Assembly: GCF_021018895.1 (NCBI RefSeq)
Contig: NC_079386.1
Location: 14,845,552 to 14,909,551, forward strand
DNA: 64,000 nt
Direction of reading: 5' to 3'
Source of the DNA: Seriola aureovittata
Lineage: Eukaryota > Chordata > Actinopteri > Carangiformes > Carangidae
Shown here: positions 21,657 to 34,625 of the stretch, piece after piece
Layout of the letters: each line of letters begins with the position of its first letter
Numbering within the stretch: position 1 is the stretch's first letter
The notes under the pieces: generated by a model
The model's database searches: none
Told to the model about the DNA's origin: nothing
What the model saw: the letters and a program-made list of their open reading frames with translations, nothing else
Program-made: the position numbers and the translations under genes

Positions 21657-24600
21657 TCAGAACTGAGGAGATGATTGCTCCGTGTTAACAAAGTAGGTGG
21701 TAAGCTCCCCTTTGCCTTTGACGTTGACTACTCCCCTGAGGGTGACGCTGTATCCTATGCTCTGGACCAACTGGGCCGTCTCCTCCGTCACCTGGGAGCA
21801 GAGAGAGATAGAGGGAAATTCATAGTGAGAAAGAGCCAACCTTTCATCCACTCACCCAACCATTTATCCACTTCTGCTTCAGAAAGTCCACAGCTACTAA
21901 TAAAGCTTTTGATGTGGAGTAAATACTAAGGGAAATGTGTTGCAGTCCAAACACTTTCAAACACTAGGGTGAAAACAATAAATGTCGCTAAGTTTTGTCA
22001 GTTAGTGTGAAAAACCAATTCTTGCTTCCTAAATTTCTATGTGTTTCTTACTGAAACAAGATGTATTATATGTTTCAGTATTTCTGTCTCTTTTTCTCAG
22101 ACCTGTATCTTGTCCAGCACTCCTGTGCTATCCATCCTGCTGGCCACGTTAACAGAGTTCCCCCAGATATCATACTGGGGTTTATGAGCTCCGATCACCC
22201 CAGCAATCACTGGACCATGGTTTATTCCTGCATGTAAACAATAAAGAGGGATAGATCAGGGGAAAGTCTTGCATGTGGAAAATATTAGTGTGTTTTCTTT
22301 TGGTAGTTTAATTTTGTATTTAGAAAATACTTTTAACATCTCTACAAATTAAATTAAAACTAAAATAATGCACAGAACAACAAGAAAATTACAAACTTTT
22401 ATTTAGCATTTAAAAAGTACATCCTAATATAATTTACAGTCATTTGACAAAGTACGTATAGATGAAAGAGATGGAAACAAGGCATCAATCTTATCAGTAT
22501 GCTTCCACTACCAACTCACCGATCCTGAGTTTGAAGCTGTTAAAAGAGTGTGTGTTGATAAGCTCCAGTTTGCCCATCAGAGCGATGGCAAACTCCACCA
22601 TGGCACGCACATGACTGTAGGGCATGTCAAATTTCTGTAGAGGGAGCCAGAGATCATATTGTTCATTCACATGATCAGGTCAGGCAGAGTGTGTTCAACA
22701 GGGATCACTTTAATGTTAAGACTAGATTTCAGGATACCAGATATTAGTCTCTTTGAACAACTCATCATTTATCTACAGCCTGTGTATAATTCACAAGAGA
22801 TATGTTGCAAATTTTGAACAAAAAAACAGTGAAGGACTTTGTCGATGGGGTGTTTTAACAGGCTTAAATGTTGCTAACCTTTCTATCATCTCCTGGAAGT
22901 GATTTTGTCAGACCCGCAGCAGCCATGTATGTGCTGCCGATGGTTTTGATTTTCTCCACCGAGGAGAATTTGGGCTTGGAGAGAAGCTGTGTGACAGAGA
23001 CATGAGGAAAGAGAATAACGTAAGACACACACAAAATGTTAAACGCTGGGGTTGCTAACAGTGACAGTATTAAATTGCATTGTTCTTCATACCTCGTCAA
23101 AGTCTGATATGATCTCGTTGAGGAAGCGCAAACACTCCAGACCGTCCCTGTTGGCACTGCTCTCGCTGTAAAACTCTTTGAACTGAGGCACCGAGGCGAA
23201 CATCACACACACACAGTCATATGACTGACTGTAAAGATCCTGAGGAGAGTTTTTAAAGTAAAGGACTCAGTTCAAAGAGATAACATGAAGCCTGTAAATT
23301 TAGGAGCCAGAAGTCAAACGTGTTCAGCTACGTTGTGTGAATGAATGTCCTAAAAGGATTCTTAATTGTATAATGACTGAAAACCATCACCAAAAAAGAA
23401 GATGTGAATGGGAAATGAAAATCGGCAGTACAACCCTGCTGTGAGTCGTTTTATTTACCTGGTTCCGAACAGTTTTGCCAATGAAGAAGCAGGTAACGTG
23501 GAGCGGCAGGACGTTCTGGAGGAGAAGCTTGTTGACGTTCACCACGGTCTCCATCTCCTCTCTTTCTGTTCGGAAACATCGCTCCAACAGGAAGTCAACA
23601 CGGCAACCAAGTTCGTCCTGAGAGAGAATGAAATAGAAAGAGAAAGACAGAGTACAAATATGTATCAACAAATCTGGACACAAGTTCATTTGTTTCAAAA
23701 CTGGGAAAAATTATTAATTGTACATGAAATAGATACAGACTTGTAAATATTTGTAAACACACACACACACACACACCTGTCTGGCCAGTATGAGGCATAC
23801 GATATAAAAGATGACCAGCCAAACCCCGGACATGATACGAGGGTCCTTCAGCACTCCCGGGCTGTAGTAAAACACATGCACAGTCACATATTTAGAGCCA
23901 TACTCCACCATGATCTTGACTACAAAACTACCGTCACTCTTTTTTCCCTTCGCTTACATAATTCCTCAGACAAGAGTGTCTGGTATCTCGCAGCCCCACA
24001 CAGGCCTCTGTCTGTACAAAGCTCTTGAATAAATGATAGTGATCTGAAACTCCAGACAAGGACTCACAATCTGGACTGTTGAGTAGCGGACAAAAAGGCA
24101 GGAAATTTGACACCTTGGCTGAGCAGGACAGACAGTGTGATGACTGTGATGAGAGCAGTGAATGAATGTGGATGAATGGAAAGTGAACTTTAGTAGGATT
24201 ACTGAGAGTCTGCGTGGAAAGCTAAAAAGCGTAAATACATATATATTCATGCTTGCACACTTTCATGCATATCATTTATAACGTTGCATTATCACGAGTA
24301 CTTGGTCTACAGTGCCATGTTGTAGCAAGGTGCTTCATTTTCAAAATAAAGTTCACGCACATGAAAATAGACTGGAACCCCGGCAAATAAATGTCACTGC
24401 ATTTGCAGTTTCACTCACTTTGTGTTGTTGTAAAGCAGGTCGATGAGGCACATGGACCTCGGGGCAAAAACATGGAGGAAGAGGGCGAGGTAAACCACCA
24501 CAGCCAGGGTGAGCAGCAGTGCTTTCATGGACAAGCACGTCCTGACGAATACGATCACTCCCAGCATGGCCAGCAGGCAGCAGTACAGGTAGTACTGGAT

Positions 24601-27600
24601 GTTTGAAGAGAGAGGTAGGCGGGGAAAAATGTGGGATTATGACAGGTAAGGTGTGATGTCAATGCTTGTACTAAAGCTCTCAAGAATCATGGGTAAAAAA
24701 CTTCAAATGTTCCTCTGGAGGTACTCACAGGCACAGCGTAAAGTTTGAGACCCTCAAGCTCCGTCCTGTTCGTAGTGGTACAGTTGTTTCCTGGCTGGAA
24801 GAACTGAAATGAAAAACAATGTGATTAAAGAAGAAGAAATAAGAAAAATAACAGAATAAAGATGAAATGACAAGAAACAAAAGAGAGACAAAAGGGAGAT
24901 GATGGTTAAATAAGTAAAAAAGGAATGTACCAAGTTCAGGAATGCCATAAGCAGGGTGATGAGCACACAGAGAACGACCACAAACAGTCGCAGCGCCGAC
25001 CTGGTCGAAACGCCACGGGACAGTCCTGATATCCATTGGATACCCAAAGGAATCTTGGTGCGCCACTTCTGAAAACAGAAAACCATCCAAACACACATTG
25101 AAGACTAAAGTGCTGAGGGTCACTGTAATCACACCACCTTTTCCAGTTTCTTGTACCTTGCAGCAATTACACAAGTTTCGGTTTAATGTGACAGACTTAT
25201 TTTTTCTCCATCTTGAATTCATATTTACATCAAGACATGAATTTGTTTTGTTTCCTCATGTTTTCTATTTAATAGCTGTTTAAAATGGCTGCTGCCACTG
25301 ACAGCTTGCAGGCACACGGACCCAGGCAAAGTAAGATCACTTGTTGATATAAGATTTTGTACTTCTTACCCCTACTGCACCACTACTGTTATTACAAACA
25401 TACCACCAGCGTTTGTTTACCTCCAAGTATCCGGTGAAAGCGATGGACAGAAGCAGCACAAGCACAGGGAAGGTTGCACCGTAGGACACTGCCAACTCAA
25501 AGTTCCTGGGAGGAGTGAAAATATATTATTTACTTATTTTACTTATTTTATTTAGTCAAACTGAAAATGCTGTTGCATGTATGTATGTGACCGAAGTGCT
25601 ACTCACTTTTCAGAGACAAGCATCTGGACGGTGAAAACAGTAACGAACACCAAAGCTAGGCAGCTTATTGAGTGGTGCAAACCCTTGACCTCTGAAAAGC
25701 GGAACTGGAACACAAACACACAGGTATTACTACATTGCTTGTGCATGCTTGTTTGTATGTCCATACGCATCATACTCTGATCACAAACCCAAGAATGACT
25801 CTACCTGTTTCTCCAGACTGAGGTCATTAAACAGCAGAGTCACACAGTTGAGCTTCTTCGCTCTCCTCCTGAATGACAAAATAAAAGAATAATCAGAGGA
25901 GAAGTGATTGGACACAATAAACAATGGCAGTATAAATAGCAGTATAAATAAATGACTGTATAAATAAGTAATAAATCTTTGCAACATGCTTAACGTTGGT
26001 GAATCAGTAAGAGCAGTTGGTTAAAATTACAAGAGAATGTAAATGAGAACTTACCCTGCAGTCTCCACTGTGTCCAGTGATCCCCTGACACCATTAGCCA
26101 CAACCAAACTGGGACAAAACAAGAACACATGAGACACAGCTTTACCCAGAACAATAGATGCCTGAATCAACTGCTCAGGCAGTAACAATAGTATTTTTCC
26201 AGCAGGTAAATTCAGGACACATATAATAAAGCTGTGTAATGACGATGCATAAAATGTGATGGTTTGCTTTATGATAAAAGCTTCATTAGTGCTTCAATGT
26301 AAAGCCGCATGTCTTATTCTTATTCTACTTAAGTTAATTAGCATATTTTTTCAAAGGTGAGTTTAATGTTTGTGGGAACTTACCTGCCAGGGTTATTCTG
26401 GCAAGTTGGTCTCTCCTGAAGCAAACATACACGCACAGTGTCAACATGACCTAACATCACCTCTTTAAAATATACAATACAGAGTTTATGATCAACGATA
26501 GCTGAGAGACACACAAAGGAGCAGAGGTGGAGTGTAATATTTGCTGAAGGAATATTATGAAGATCATGTGCTCCTGGAAAAATATGAGTACACTTACAAC
26601 AACAAACAATATTATTATGTGATTATATTTATGAATTGCATCTGTGTATACTATTAGTCCACTCATATGTATTTTTACATTTATACACATCTCAATATGT
26701 GGGAGAAACTAAGCAACAAATACATACTGCAGTAAGCTGTGACTGGTTACTGACAACACTGGCAGCGATGATGGGCTTCTTGGAGGATGTGGCATCAGGG
26801 TTGCTTAGGTCAGCGAAGGGGTGAATGGTCTGCCAGGACTGCAGGTACTGAGACATGCGGACTGACGCCCGTTGCCTGGTCTCGCCTGATGCAAGCGAGT
26901 TTGCCTGAAATCAAAATCGTGATTATTTGACTTTTTTTCCCAATGGGGAAGAATAATTTGTTCTTGTACATTCCTCCCTGAGAGTACCATCACAGCAATA
27001 TAAAGATCATTACTGCAGGGAGATACCCATACAATATATATCATAACAAAAGATTGTCAGTTACTCAGATCACGTTTTCCCTCCTATTGTTTTCAGGGAT
27101 CAAACCAACATCTTTTAACTCTGGTTTTCAAAATACCTTCTTCACATATAAGGTAAAAGTAAATAGTCCTGTACAGATAACATACTGTCAACAGAAACCC
27201 CCCCCACAAATATACCATATAACAATGACCACATCTAGACAGTGCCCTTGAGGGTGTACTTCACTTGTAGATGTACATAGATGAGACAAAAAAGTTTTAA
27301 TAGTCTAGAAACATACACGTCACATTCACACACTGCAGACAAACATGACAAACACCAACCAATTTTGTCCTCCTGGAGATGCTGTCCAGCTTTTGGGGGT
27401 CAATCACTAGGTAAGTTTTTCTTCCTTTAAGGAGAGGATCCCGACTCCCCCCGTCCCCATCCTCCACTTGGTACGCTCCATTCAAGTGTTGCAGTGTCTC
27501 CTCTGTGATGTGGACTCGTCTATTAATAATGATAATAAAGATGCAGGTAAAAAATCATTTCATCAACTGATGTAGAGAGGAAACAAAACCCACCTCACTC

Positions 27601-30600
27601 AATACCTCGTCTGTATTTAGTTTACTATTCTTATCTTATTATGGAAAAAATCTTTTACACCAATTTATCAGATTTAAAGACTCACCCAGGAAGACCTCCA
27701 GACTCCATGTGGTTGGCTAACGTTACATCATGTGACCACACGTCATACTGCCACTTCTGCAAGCCGATCACACCAGAGAGCACGTTGCCAGTGTGAACTC
27801 CGACCCGCATGCTGATCTCAACACCTGTTGCCTCACGCAGTTTACTACAAGGAGACAAACAAACTGAAGGTTTTGTCTGGCAAAAATATTCAGTCCCACT
27901 AACATCTGGCACTCCTCAAGTTATTTGAAAATAGCCTTAACTCGATACCTCCAATCAGAGTTTTAGGCAGCACAGTAACTGCTCTTAATATTTTTCTACT
28001 TAACATCTATTATTGCGAAGCTACTTATAATCAAACCGTTTCACAGTGTTTTAAGTATCCAATGAAAATTAATGAGGGGAAATCAAAATTACGACTAAAA
28101 GTGAAACACTGTTAAATATCACTGAGTCAACATCAATAACAGTAACAGACGACAAGAAATAATGTGTAGTGTGACAAAGATGTAGGGATTAAGGATTTAT
28201 GCACAAAATAAGCTTCTGTTTCAATCTCCTTTTATTTCACATAATAGAAATCGGAGCAATAAAACCCTATTTAATGCAACCAAAAGCTAAGAGAACCAAA
28301 TATTTCTACATTTAATCTCCATGGTGCAAACACAGAGAGACTTCTGAAAGTGTGAACTTTGAGAATATTATGTACAATGTACATATCATAGTGCTTCCTA
28401 ATTCTGTAACTTTGTGGTTTCAGCTGTAGAGGAAAGAGTAGGGAAATAGAAATGCCATGAGACGCATGAGGAAGTTATACAGGGTACAGTTAAATCAGAT
28501 GCAAATCAAGAGCACTGAGCAGCTTTTATTCTTGTGACTGGAGATCACGTGAGTGGCCTCTCACCACAAAAACAACAAAGAATTATGAATTACTGTGAAT
28601 TTCATTAAAAGTACGGAGAAAAGAGAAAGCACAGAGACAACAGATACAGTTAAGGTGGGAAAATGAACCAAAACTACAGCAAAACACTTCAAATAAACCT
28701 ACCTGATGGCCGTGCACATGTCCAGCCCCATCTGAACACAGTTGCTGGCATGGGTGGGAATGGGGTCAGGCAGACCGGATACACAATAGTAACAGTCACC
28801 CAGGATTTTAATGCGAAGACATCCATTCTCCTAAAGATAGAAAGAAAGGAAGGAAAGAGGAGTAGAGGATGCGGGGTCAGATGTGGAGTTCAGAGCTAAC
28901 ACAAAACTATTCTTTGTGAAGAAATAAAGGTTTTAATTTGTAGCTAGATGTGAGGGTATGTTCACCTTGGCTATGTTGTCGAATCTGCCAAAGAGCTTGT
29001 TGAGCACAGCGACCAGCTCCTCTGGAGAGCAGGTACTCGCCAGCTTTGTGAAGCCCACGATGTCTGCATACAGGATGCTACACAAACACACACAAATAAG
29101 ACACAAATATTATGCATGAGTGACTCAGTGCTACGGAATGAATATACCTAATATAGGACAAATAAACAAATTGATTTATCTGAGTCTAGAGTTTTATCTA
29201 TAATATAAGAGATAAGAGATACCAGATTATCACAGATAAACTTTTGTCATTCAAATATCTATTACAAGTGATGGTTGTATATTTATGCAATAAAATTATT
29301 ATTACAATATAATCATAAAATATACTACTGGGGTAATATTATGTGCCCATGTTTTTTTGCTGGCAAAACAAAAGAAAAACAACGTATGCATACCACTTCA
29401 ATCATTCAATATTTACACTATTAAGTTTCAGTTTTTGGCCTCAGTGCTACTGCAGCTTTAATATCTAAGTTGCCATCATTAAAGCCAACAATGTAACAGT
29501 GCGATCATCACCTGACGTCTTTGTGCTGCCGTATGTACAGGCTGTGAAAGTTGTGGAAGTTGGATTCGTTCTCCTTATCGCTCTTCGGCTTGGACAGTCT
29601 CTTTACCACCTCCGTTTTCAGCTCCATGGCGATGTAGCGTGGCAACACCGACAAGAGGAGCTGCTCCTGTTCCCGAGAAAACGGATAGGACAGGGGTGAA
29701 AATGTGTGTGGAGAAGGTGGGCGATGAGGTTTTGAGACCTTGTACACTGGGGCATTGGATTTCTGTCTTAAAGAGGTGACAATCTGTCCACAAAGGCAGT
29801 AAAAGAAATAGGTGGCCATTAAAGGCCTCCTTGAAGCGATGCATTGTTTACTCAGTGAATGACGTTTCATCTATTTGTTTACTTGCTGTGAATAAGTGTC
29901 CATTTGGGTTTATCTATTCTCTTGCTGCTGGGCTTCAGACAGGTGAATGATTAATCTATTATTGACCTAATAGCCAGAAAAGCATACAGTAACCAAACCC
30001 AGGATGTCTAGGTAAAGAGCCTGTTAATGAGAGTGATTACACATAATGATTTTAAATTCAGAGTAAATGAAACAAGCTGTGCAGAAGAGAACTGGATTGA
30101 TTTCGACAATGCAAAAGCATCCACTTGATCAAATCGTTTTATAAAGCATGGAGTTATTTCTTTAAACATTTTTTTTCAAAGCAGCAAACTGGGTGCTAAT
30201 TGAGCTTTCGTAAGTACCAGTGGTTGAAGTACTTGATGGAGTGAGATTATTTTCATATTAAAAGATGGCGATGCTTCTGCTTTACTTTTCTGAAATTTCA
30301 TGTTAATGTTCAGCAGTAAAAAATAAAAGAATGAAATTAAGTTTTCCCCTTGTTTTTACAAATACATTTTTTTGTTTGTCACCTTTTTATATTATACCTT
30401 GAAACAGTTGTGGTTTGAAAGTTTGCTTTGCATTAAACACACTTTTTAAAGAAAACTATCATAACCATTTTGAGTCTAGTTAGTAAAAGCAAAGGTGAGT
30501 TGGGTCAGATTTATGTTGTTGTTTCATATGAGAAGTGGTGAGCAGAGCAAATAAAGGTTGAACCCAGTAAACAAAAGTAAATTTTCTGCTGAACAAAACA

Positions 30601-33600
30601 GTTATGTTGGAAAAATTATTGATTAAACTGCTGAGTTTTAACCTGCTGATATTTCCTTATTTCCTTCTGGGAGCGTATGGTGCTGAACTCTTCTCTCTTC
30701 TGATTGGATATCCTGAGATCGTGCTCGGTTGTCCACAGGTGGAAAATCCCGATGCAGTTCACACACACAAACAGGATTGCATTCGCTACCAGCTGAGGAC
30801 GAAGTCAGAGGAGAGATCATTGATAATTTCTCAATAACCCTCAGAGCACAGTAACAGTACAGTACTGTGATGCATTAGTTAGTGACAGAGTCAGTATTAC
30901 TTTGAATTTGTGTATATTATTACAGTATTTTATTACTAACTGAAAACCACACTCTGTTATTTACAACAACAGGCTCAGAATTTCTCTATAAACCAATAAA
31001 GCTTTATACAGATCATTTGCATCCAGAGGAACTCTAGATGCTGCTGGTCACAAAACAGTATTGAGCAGACTCACCCAAGCTTCACACAATATTTGAATTT
31101 GTACGCTGATTTTTGGTAAATGCAAAAGGTGCTCTCTTAAGATGGGTATGTCATTTGCCAATTTTTGCCTACATTTACAATTGTACCTTCATTATGTGCC
31201 ACTATTTTGTTTTTCCACCAATAATAAACTAAACTTAACTGTGATTATGACGTAACAGGGAAAATACTGTTTACTAAAAAGGAAGAAGGTGAGACTAAAA
31301 AAGCAATAAAGTAATTTAGCGTTAAAATAACAAGGTTACCATTGTATTTCTATAGTGGGGATGGTGAGTTTATGACATTGACATTAAGATTGTTTTAAAT
31401 GTATGCAAATATAGGAAATCTTGAACCTGCACAGCCAGGTCTTGTGTCTCTGGGCTTGTGACAGAAACGTAGACACTGATGATGATGATGTGCGAAACAC
31501 TGGTCCCAATCCCAACCATGAGGGCCCAGGTCAGAGACAGAGGCAGCACTGTGTAGACACTTACAGAGAGGAAGAGGAAAAACGCTACCTGAGAAGGTAA
31601 GAGAAGAAGACAGAAGCACGTGAAGAAAAAGAGTTGGAGGTTAACAGCAGTTAAGGAATAAAACTCACTTAACTAACTTAAAACTCATCATTCTCTTTTT
31701 GCTTCCTTCTCACCTGTTCCCACGTAGTGACATGTCCTCCAGTGAAGATGAAAACGATGGCAGTGACGTACAGCGTCCCCCAGACGAAGAGGGCCAGGGC
31801 TCCTCCACAGCGCCTCACCGTGGCCAGCCAAGGCAGACAGACGAGCAGGACGGTACTCAGACACAGAACCACACCCAACACCGCCAGGGCACCGACATGG
31901 ACATTGATGTTCTGTTTTGAATAAAATCCACATCTCAATTTTCTCAAAGCTTAAAAATCACCCTGACTCATCGCCTCTTTGATTTATTGTCAAATGGGTC
32001 TTTAAAAGTTTGTAATTTTTATAAAACTCATTTTTAGGTACAGGCAGTATTGCAATGTTTTGAATGCCACTGAATAGATGCAAGTCACAAAAAGCTGTTA
32101 ATCAAATTTCAGTAGAAGACAAAACCACTGCGAAGGAGCACTTCATTGCATTGTCCTGTTTAATATATCCAAAAACCACCAGGACTAAAATTAGAATGAC
32201 TTCATTAATCAGACATGAAAGCCAGGCCAAGCTTTAAACAGCTGGTGCAATGTTTTTAATCTGCACCTGCCATGTGAGGTAAAGGTATTTAATCAGAGCT
32301 TGACTTTTGTTTTTATCCAGTGTTCAAGGTTTTACATTTCACCAGCATATTAATTAATTAGAAGTGAGTTCAACAACCCAGTTTTTGTGTCGCACATAGA
32401 ACAGCTAATTATCCATCTAAATGACATCCATATAATCTGGATTTAATTCTCTCCCCTGAGTGACATTGAAATTGCTGCTATCATAAACAACAAAAAGGCA
32501 GCTGGAACCAGTGAATTGGCATGTCTGCAAAATTACCGAAATGATTACCCAATTATAAAGATAGTTGTTGATTTATTTTCTGTTGATCAACTAATCAATT
32601 AATGGAGAAATCGTTGCGGCTCTATAGCGGCAGTCTTTTGTACTTTTAACATGTCAGAAAAAAAACAAGCGTGTGTTGCGTGTAAGTGTAATCATTTGTG
32701 TTTGTCATTAAAAATCAAATCCCAATGTAAAACTACAATTAGACACCGGTATACTATTCAGCCTCGCCTATGCCTATGTCTGTAATAGAAACTGACAAAG
32801 GAGAGATGACAGGAAATGAGAGGGTGAGAGATGAGAATGCAACAAAGACCCAAACATTTGATATTTCAATTAAAAAAGTCTTCACATAGATATTTTCACA
32901 TTTATCTTATGTTAGTGTTGCAATTGTAGTTTTATCCAATAATGTTCCACTAGCTTTTCCAGGTCAGTTAGGGCAACTTAACCTAACTTAAAGCAGGTGA
33001 CCTACGGTACATACATCCGTGTACAGCTGTTTCGTTGGAATGAGAAACTATGTTTACTTTCCAATTGAAGCATTTGCAGAATGTTCTGGTGTTTTGGAAG
33101 AACAGGTTTAAAGCTCTGTTTTCTTGACCCCTATTGGAGTTCGCTTTTAAAACTATTTTCAGAAAAGTGCTACACTGACAATTAGGACTGTGATGCAATG
33201 GAGAAAAACTATGGAGATATTTTAAATCTCCCCTTTTGCTTCTTCTTCCCTGTCATCGGATTCTTTAAAAACACATCTGCCGCTTATAGTATTGTACAGA
33301 CTGCAACCTATCAGCTCCATATTTTCTTACACCAGGTTCTCCAGTGTGAGATCTCGCTGCTTTTCTCTGACATACATATCAGTAAACAGAAAACCTTTTG
33401 AACAGGACATTTGAAGATGTCAATTTATAGATGTTTGTTTTGACGAACAAACCAATTCAAAAATCTAAAATGTTGGATTTACAGTGATATAAAATGGAGA
33501 AAAGCAGCTAATCCTCACATTTGGAACCAGTGAATATTTTTTAACTTTTTGCATGATGAATAACTATTAATGGTCTATCAAAACCTATATCTATTTGACA

Positions 33601-34619
33601 AACAGACACATGGCACATTCTCTTTGTCTTACCCTTCCTGTGGCGGGGATGAGTACGATGATGGCCACGCAGAAGGCCAAAGACAGCACCAGTCCAGACA
33701 GCATGGCCGGGGTCTCCTCCACGCACTGCAGAAAAGCCCTGTGCATCGCCTGATAGCAGCAACACACCCCATCTTTCACACTCCGCCTGGACCTGGTGGT
33801 TTGCCTGTCCTCGTCTCCATCCTCCTTTTGCCACCCGACATCTATGCTGTTCCTTGTTTGGGCGACTTTGGATGACATCTCTGGGAACGCTTCCGAACTG
33901 CCACTGAGTGTGTTTTCTGCTTTTGGTTTAACCGTCAAGTCTGTTTTGGAATCGTCTTTGTTTTCATCTGGACTATTTTCATGGGTTTTGTTGGATTGAG
34001 GAGCGTCTAAACTGGGTTCTGAGAAACTGACAGGAGAGATAGGCTTCGTCTTCTCAAATGAGCTTCCATCAAGATCAAATAAGCCATCATCACAGAGGTC
34101 AGTGCTGAAGCTAGTGCAAACGTAACCAGGGCTGGATTTTGTGCTGCTGTAGTCAGAGTCGCAGCAGTCGTTTGTGTGAGATGATGAACTGCTGTCTGTT
34201 TGGAGCCTATCACAGAATGAGTTCACCTGGGCGTTATGATCCGTAGCCTGCAGGGTCATTGAATTGACCTTGAGAGGTTCAGGGGCCTGTGCTGTTTTCA
34301 CCACACCCACCTGTATGGAAACCTGGGATTCACTGAGTCCTGACTGGTTCCCAACTGTAAGATTGCCTGCATTTAAAGTGACGTCATTCCCGTGTTTTGT
34401 GCTGTCATTTCCTTGCAAAATGTTAATGTCACTGCTTTGTGCGGATTGTTTTACACCATCTGTTGCTTTACTGAATTCATCAAGCTCCAGCATATTGCCG
34501 CCAGCGATTTTACCCTCCCCGTAACTGGAAACGACCACAATATCCGGTACTAAAGACACCTGTGATGCCTCTTCTCCAGGCCTCCCATTCTCCTGAAAAG
34601 CTTGTGCCTCATCTGGCAT
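21657..34619 (-). CDS. adcy4: Adenylate cyclase, AC2/4/7 class, best fit type 4
   Basis: Twelve-span plasma-membrane enzyme making cAMP from ATP, Gs-stimulated in this class. Twenty-five coding exons: 34619-33633, 31911-31714, 31588-31427, 30792-30643, 29666-29512, 29077-28966, 28830-28703, 27844-27686, 27519-27360, 26904-26728, 26415-26384, 26108-26055, 25868-25805, 25704-25607, 25505-25421, 25068-24931, 24803-24729, 24594-24419, 23861-23777, 23617-23459, 23239-23093, 22986-22879, 22634-22520, 22227-22103, 21791-21657; phases agree, 1327 aa. Order: long tail (1-~295), TM1-6 (~300-470), C1 (~545-735) with metal Asps in ILYADIVGF and ILGDCYYC and [13 protein letters not shown]7-12 (~850-1065), C2 (~1120-1320) with [27 protein letters not shown] and [18 protein letters not shown]. 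Residues match human ADCY4/ADCY7 throughout. The ripk3 and khnyn neighbours favour adcy4 over adcy7. Human ADCY4 is 1077 aa; the excess is the tail. The start is the first ATG after an in-frame acceptor (ACGCAG|GTCACG). Confidence 0.95.
23756..23776. repeat. (AC)n immediately at an adcy4 splice donor
   Basis: On the transcript the exon ending at 23777 (…ILARQ) is followed by CAG|GTGTGTGTGTGTG, so the intron begins inside the (GT)n microsatellite. Length variation would not alter the GT itself but may shift donor choice. Confidence 0.85.
26384..26415 (-). other. adcy4: 32-bp adcy4 microexon
   Basis: GAG|… through GGCAG|GTAAGT encodes [10 protein letters not shown] plus two bases. Both splice sites are consensus, and the phase fits the neighbouring 177-bp and 54-bp exons. 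It lies in the variable cytoplasmic C1b linker, where alternative exons are tolerated. Confidence 0.75.
32520..32626. repeat. Partial copy of the window's interspersed repeat family
   Basis: Landmarks 'gatcaactaatcaattaatgg' (gatcaactaa, tcaattaatgg) and the end 'cgttgcggctcta' match other copies in the window. It lies in adcy4 intron 1 (between coding exons 1 and 2). Confidence 0.5.
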
Positions 34620-34625
34620 CGTGAC

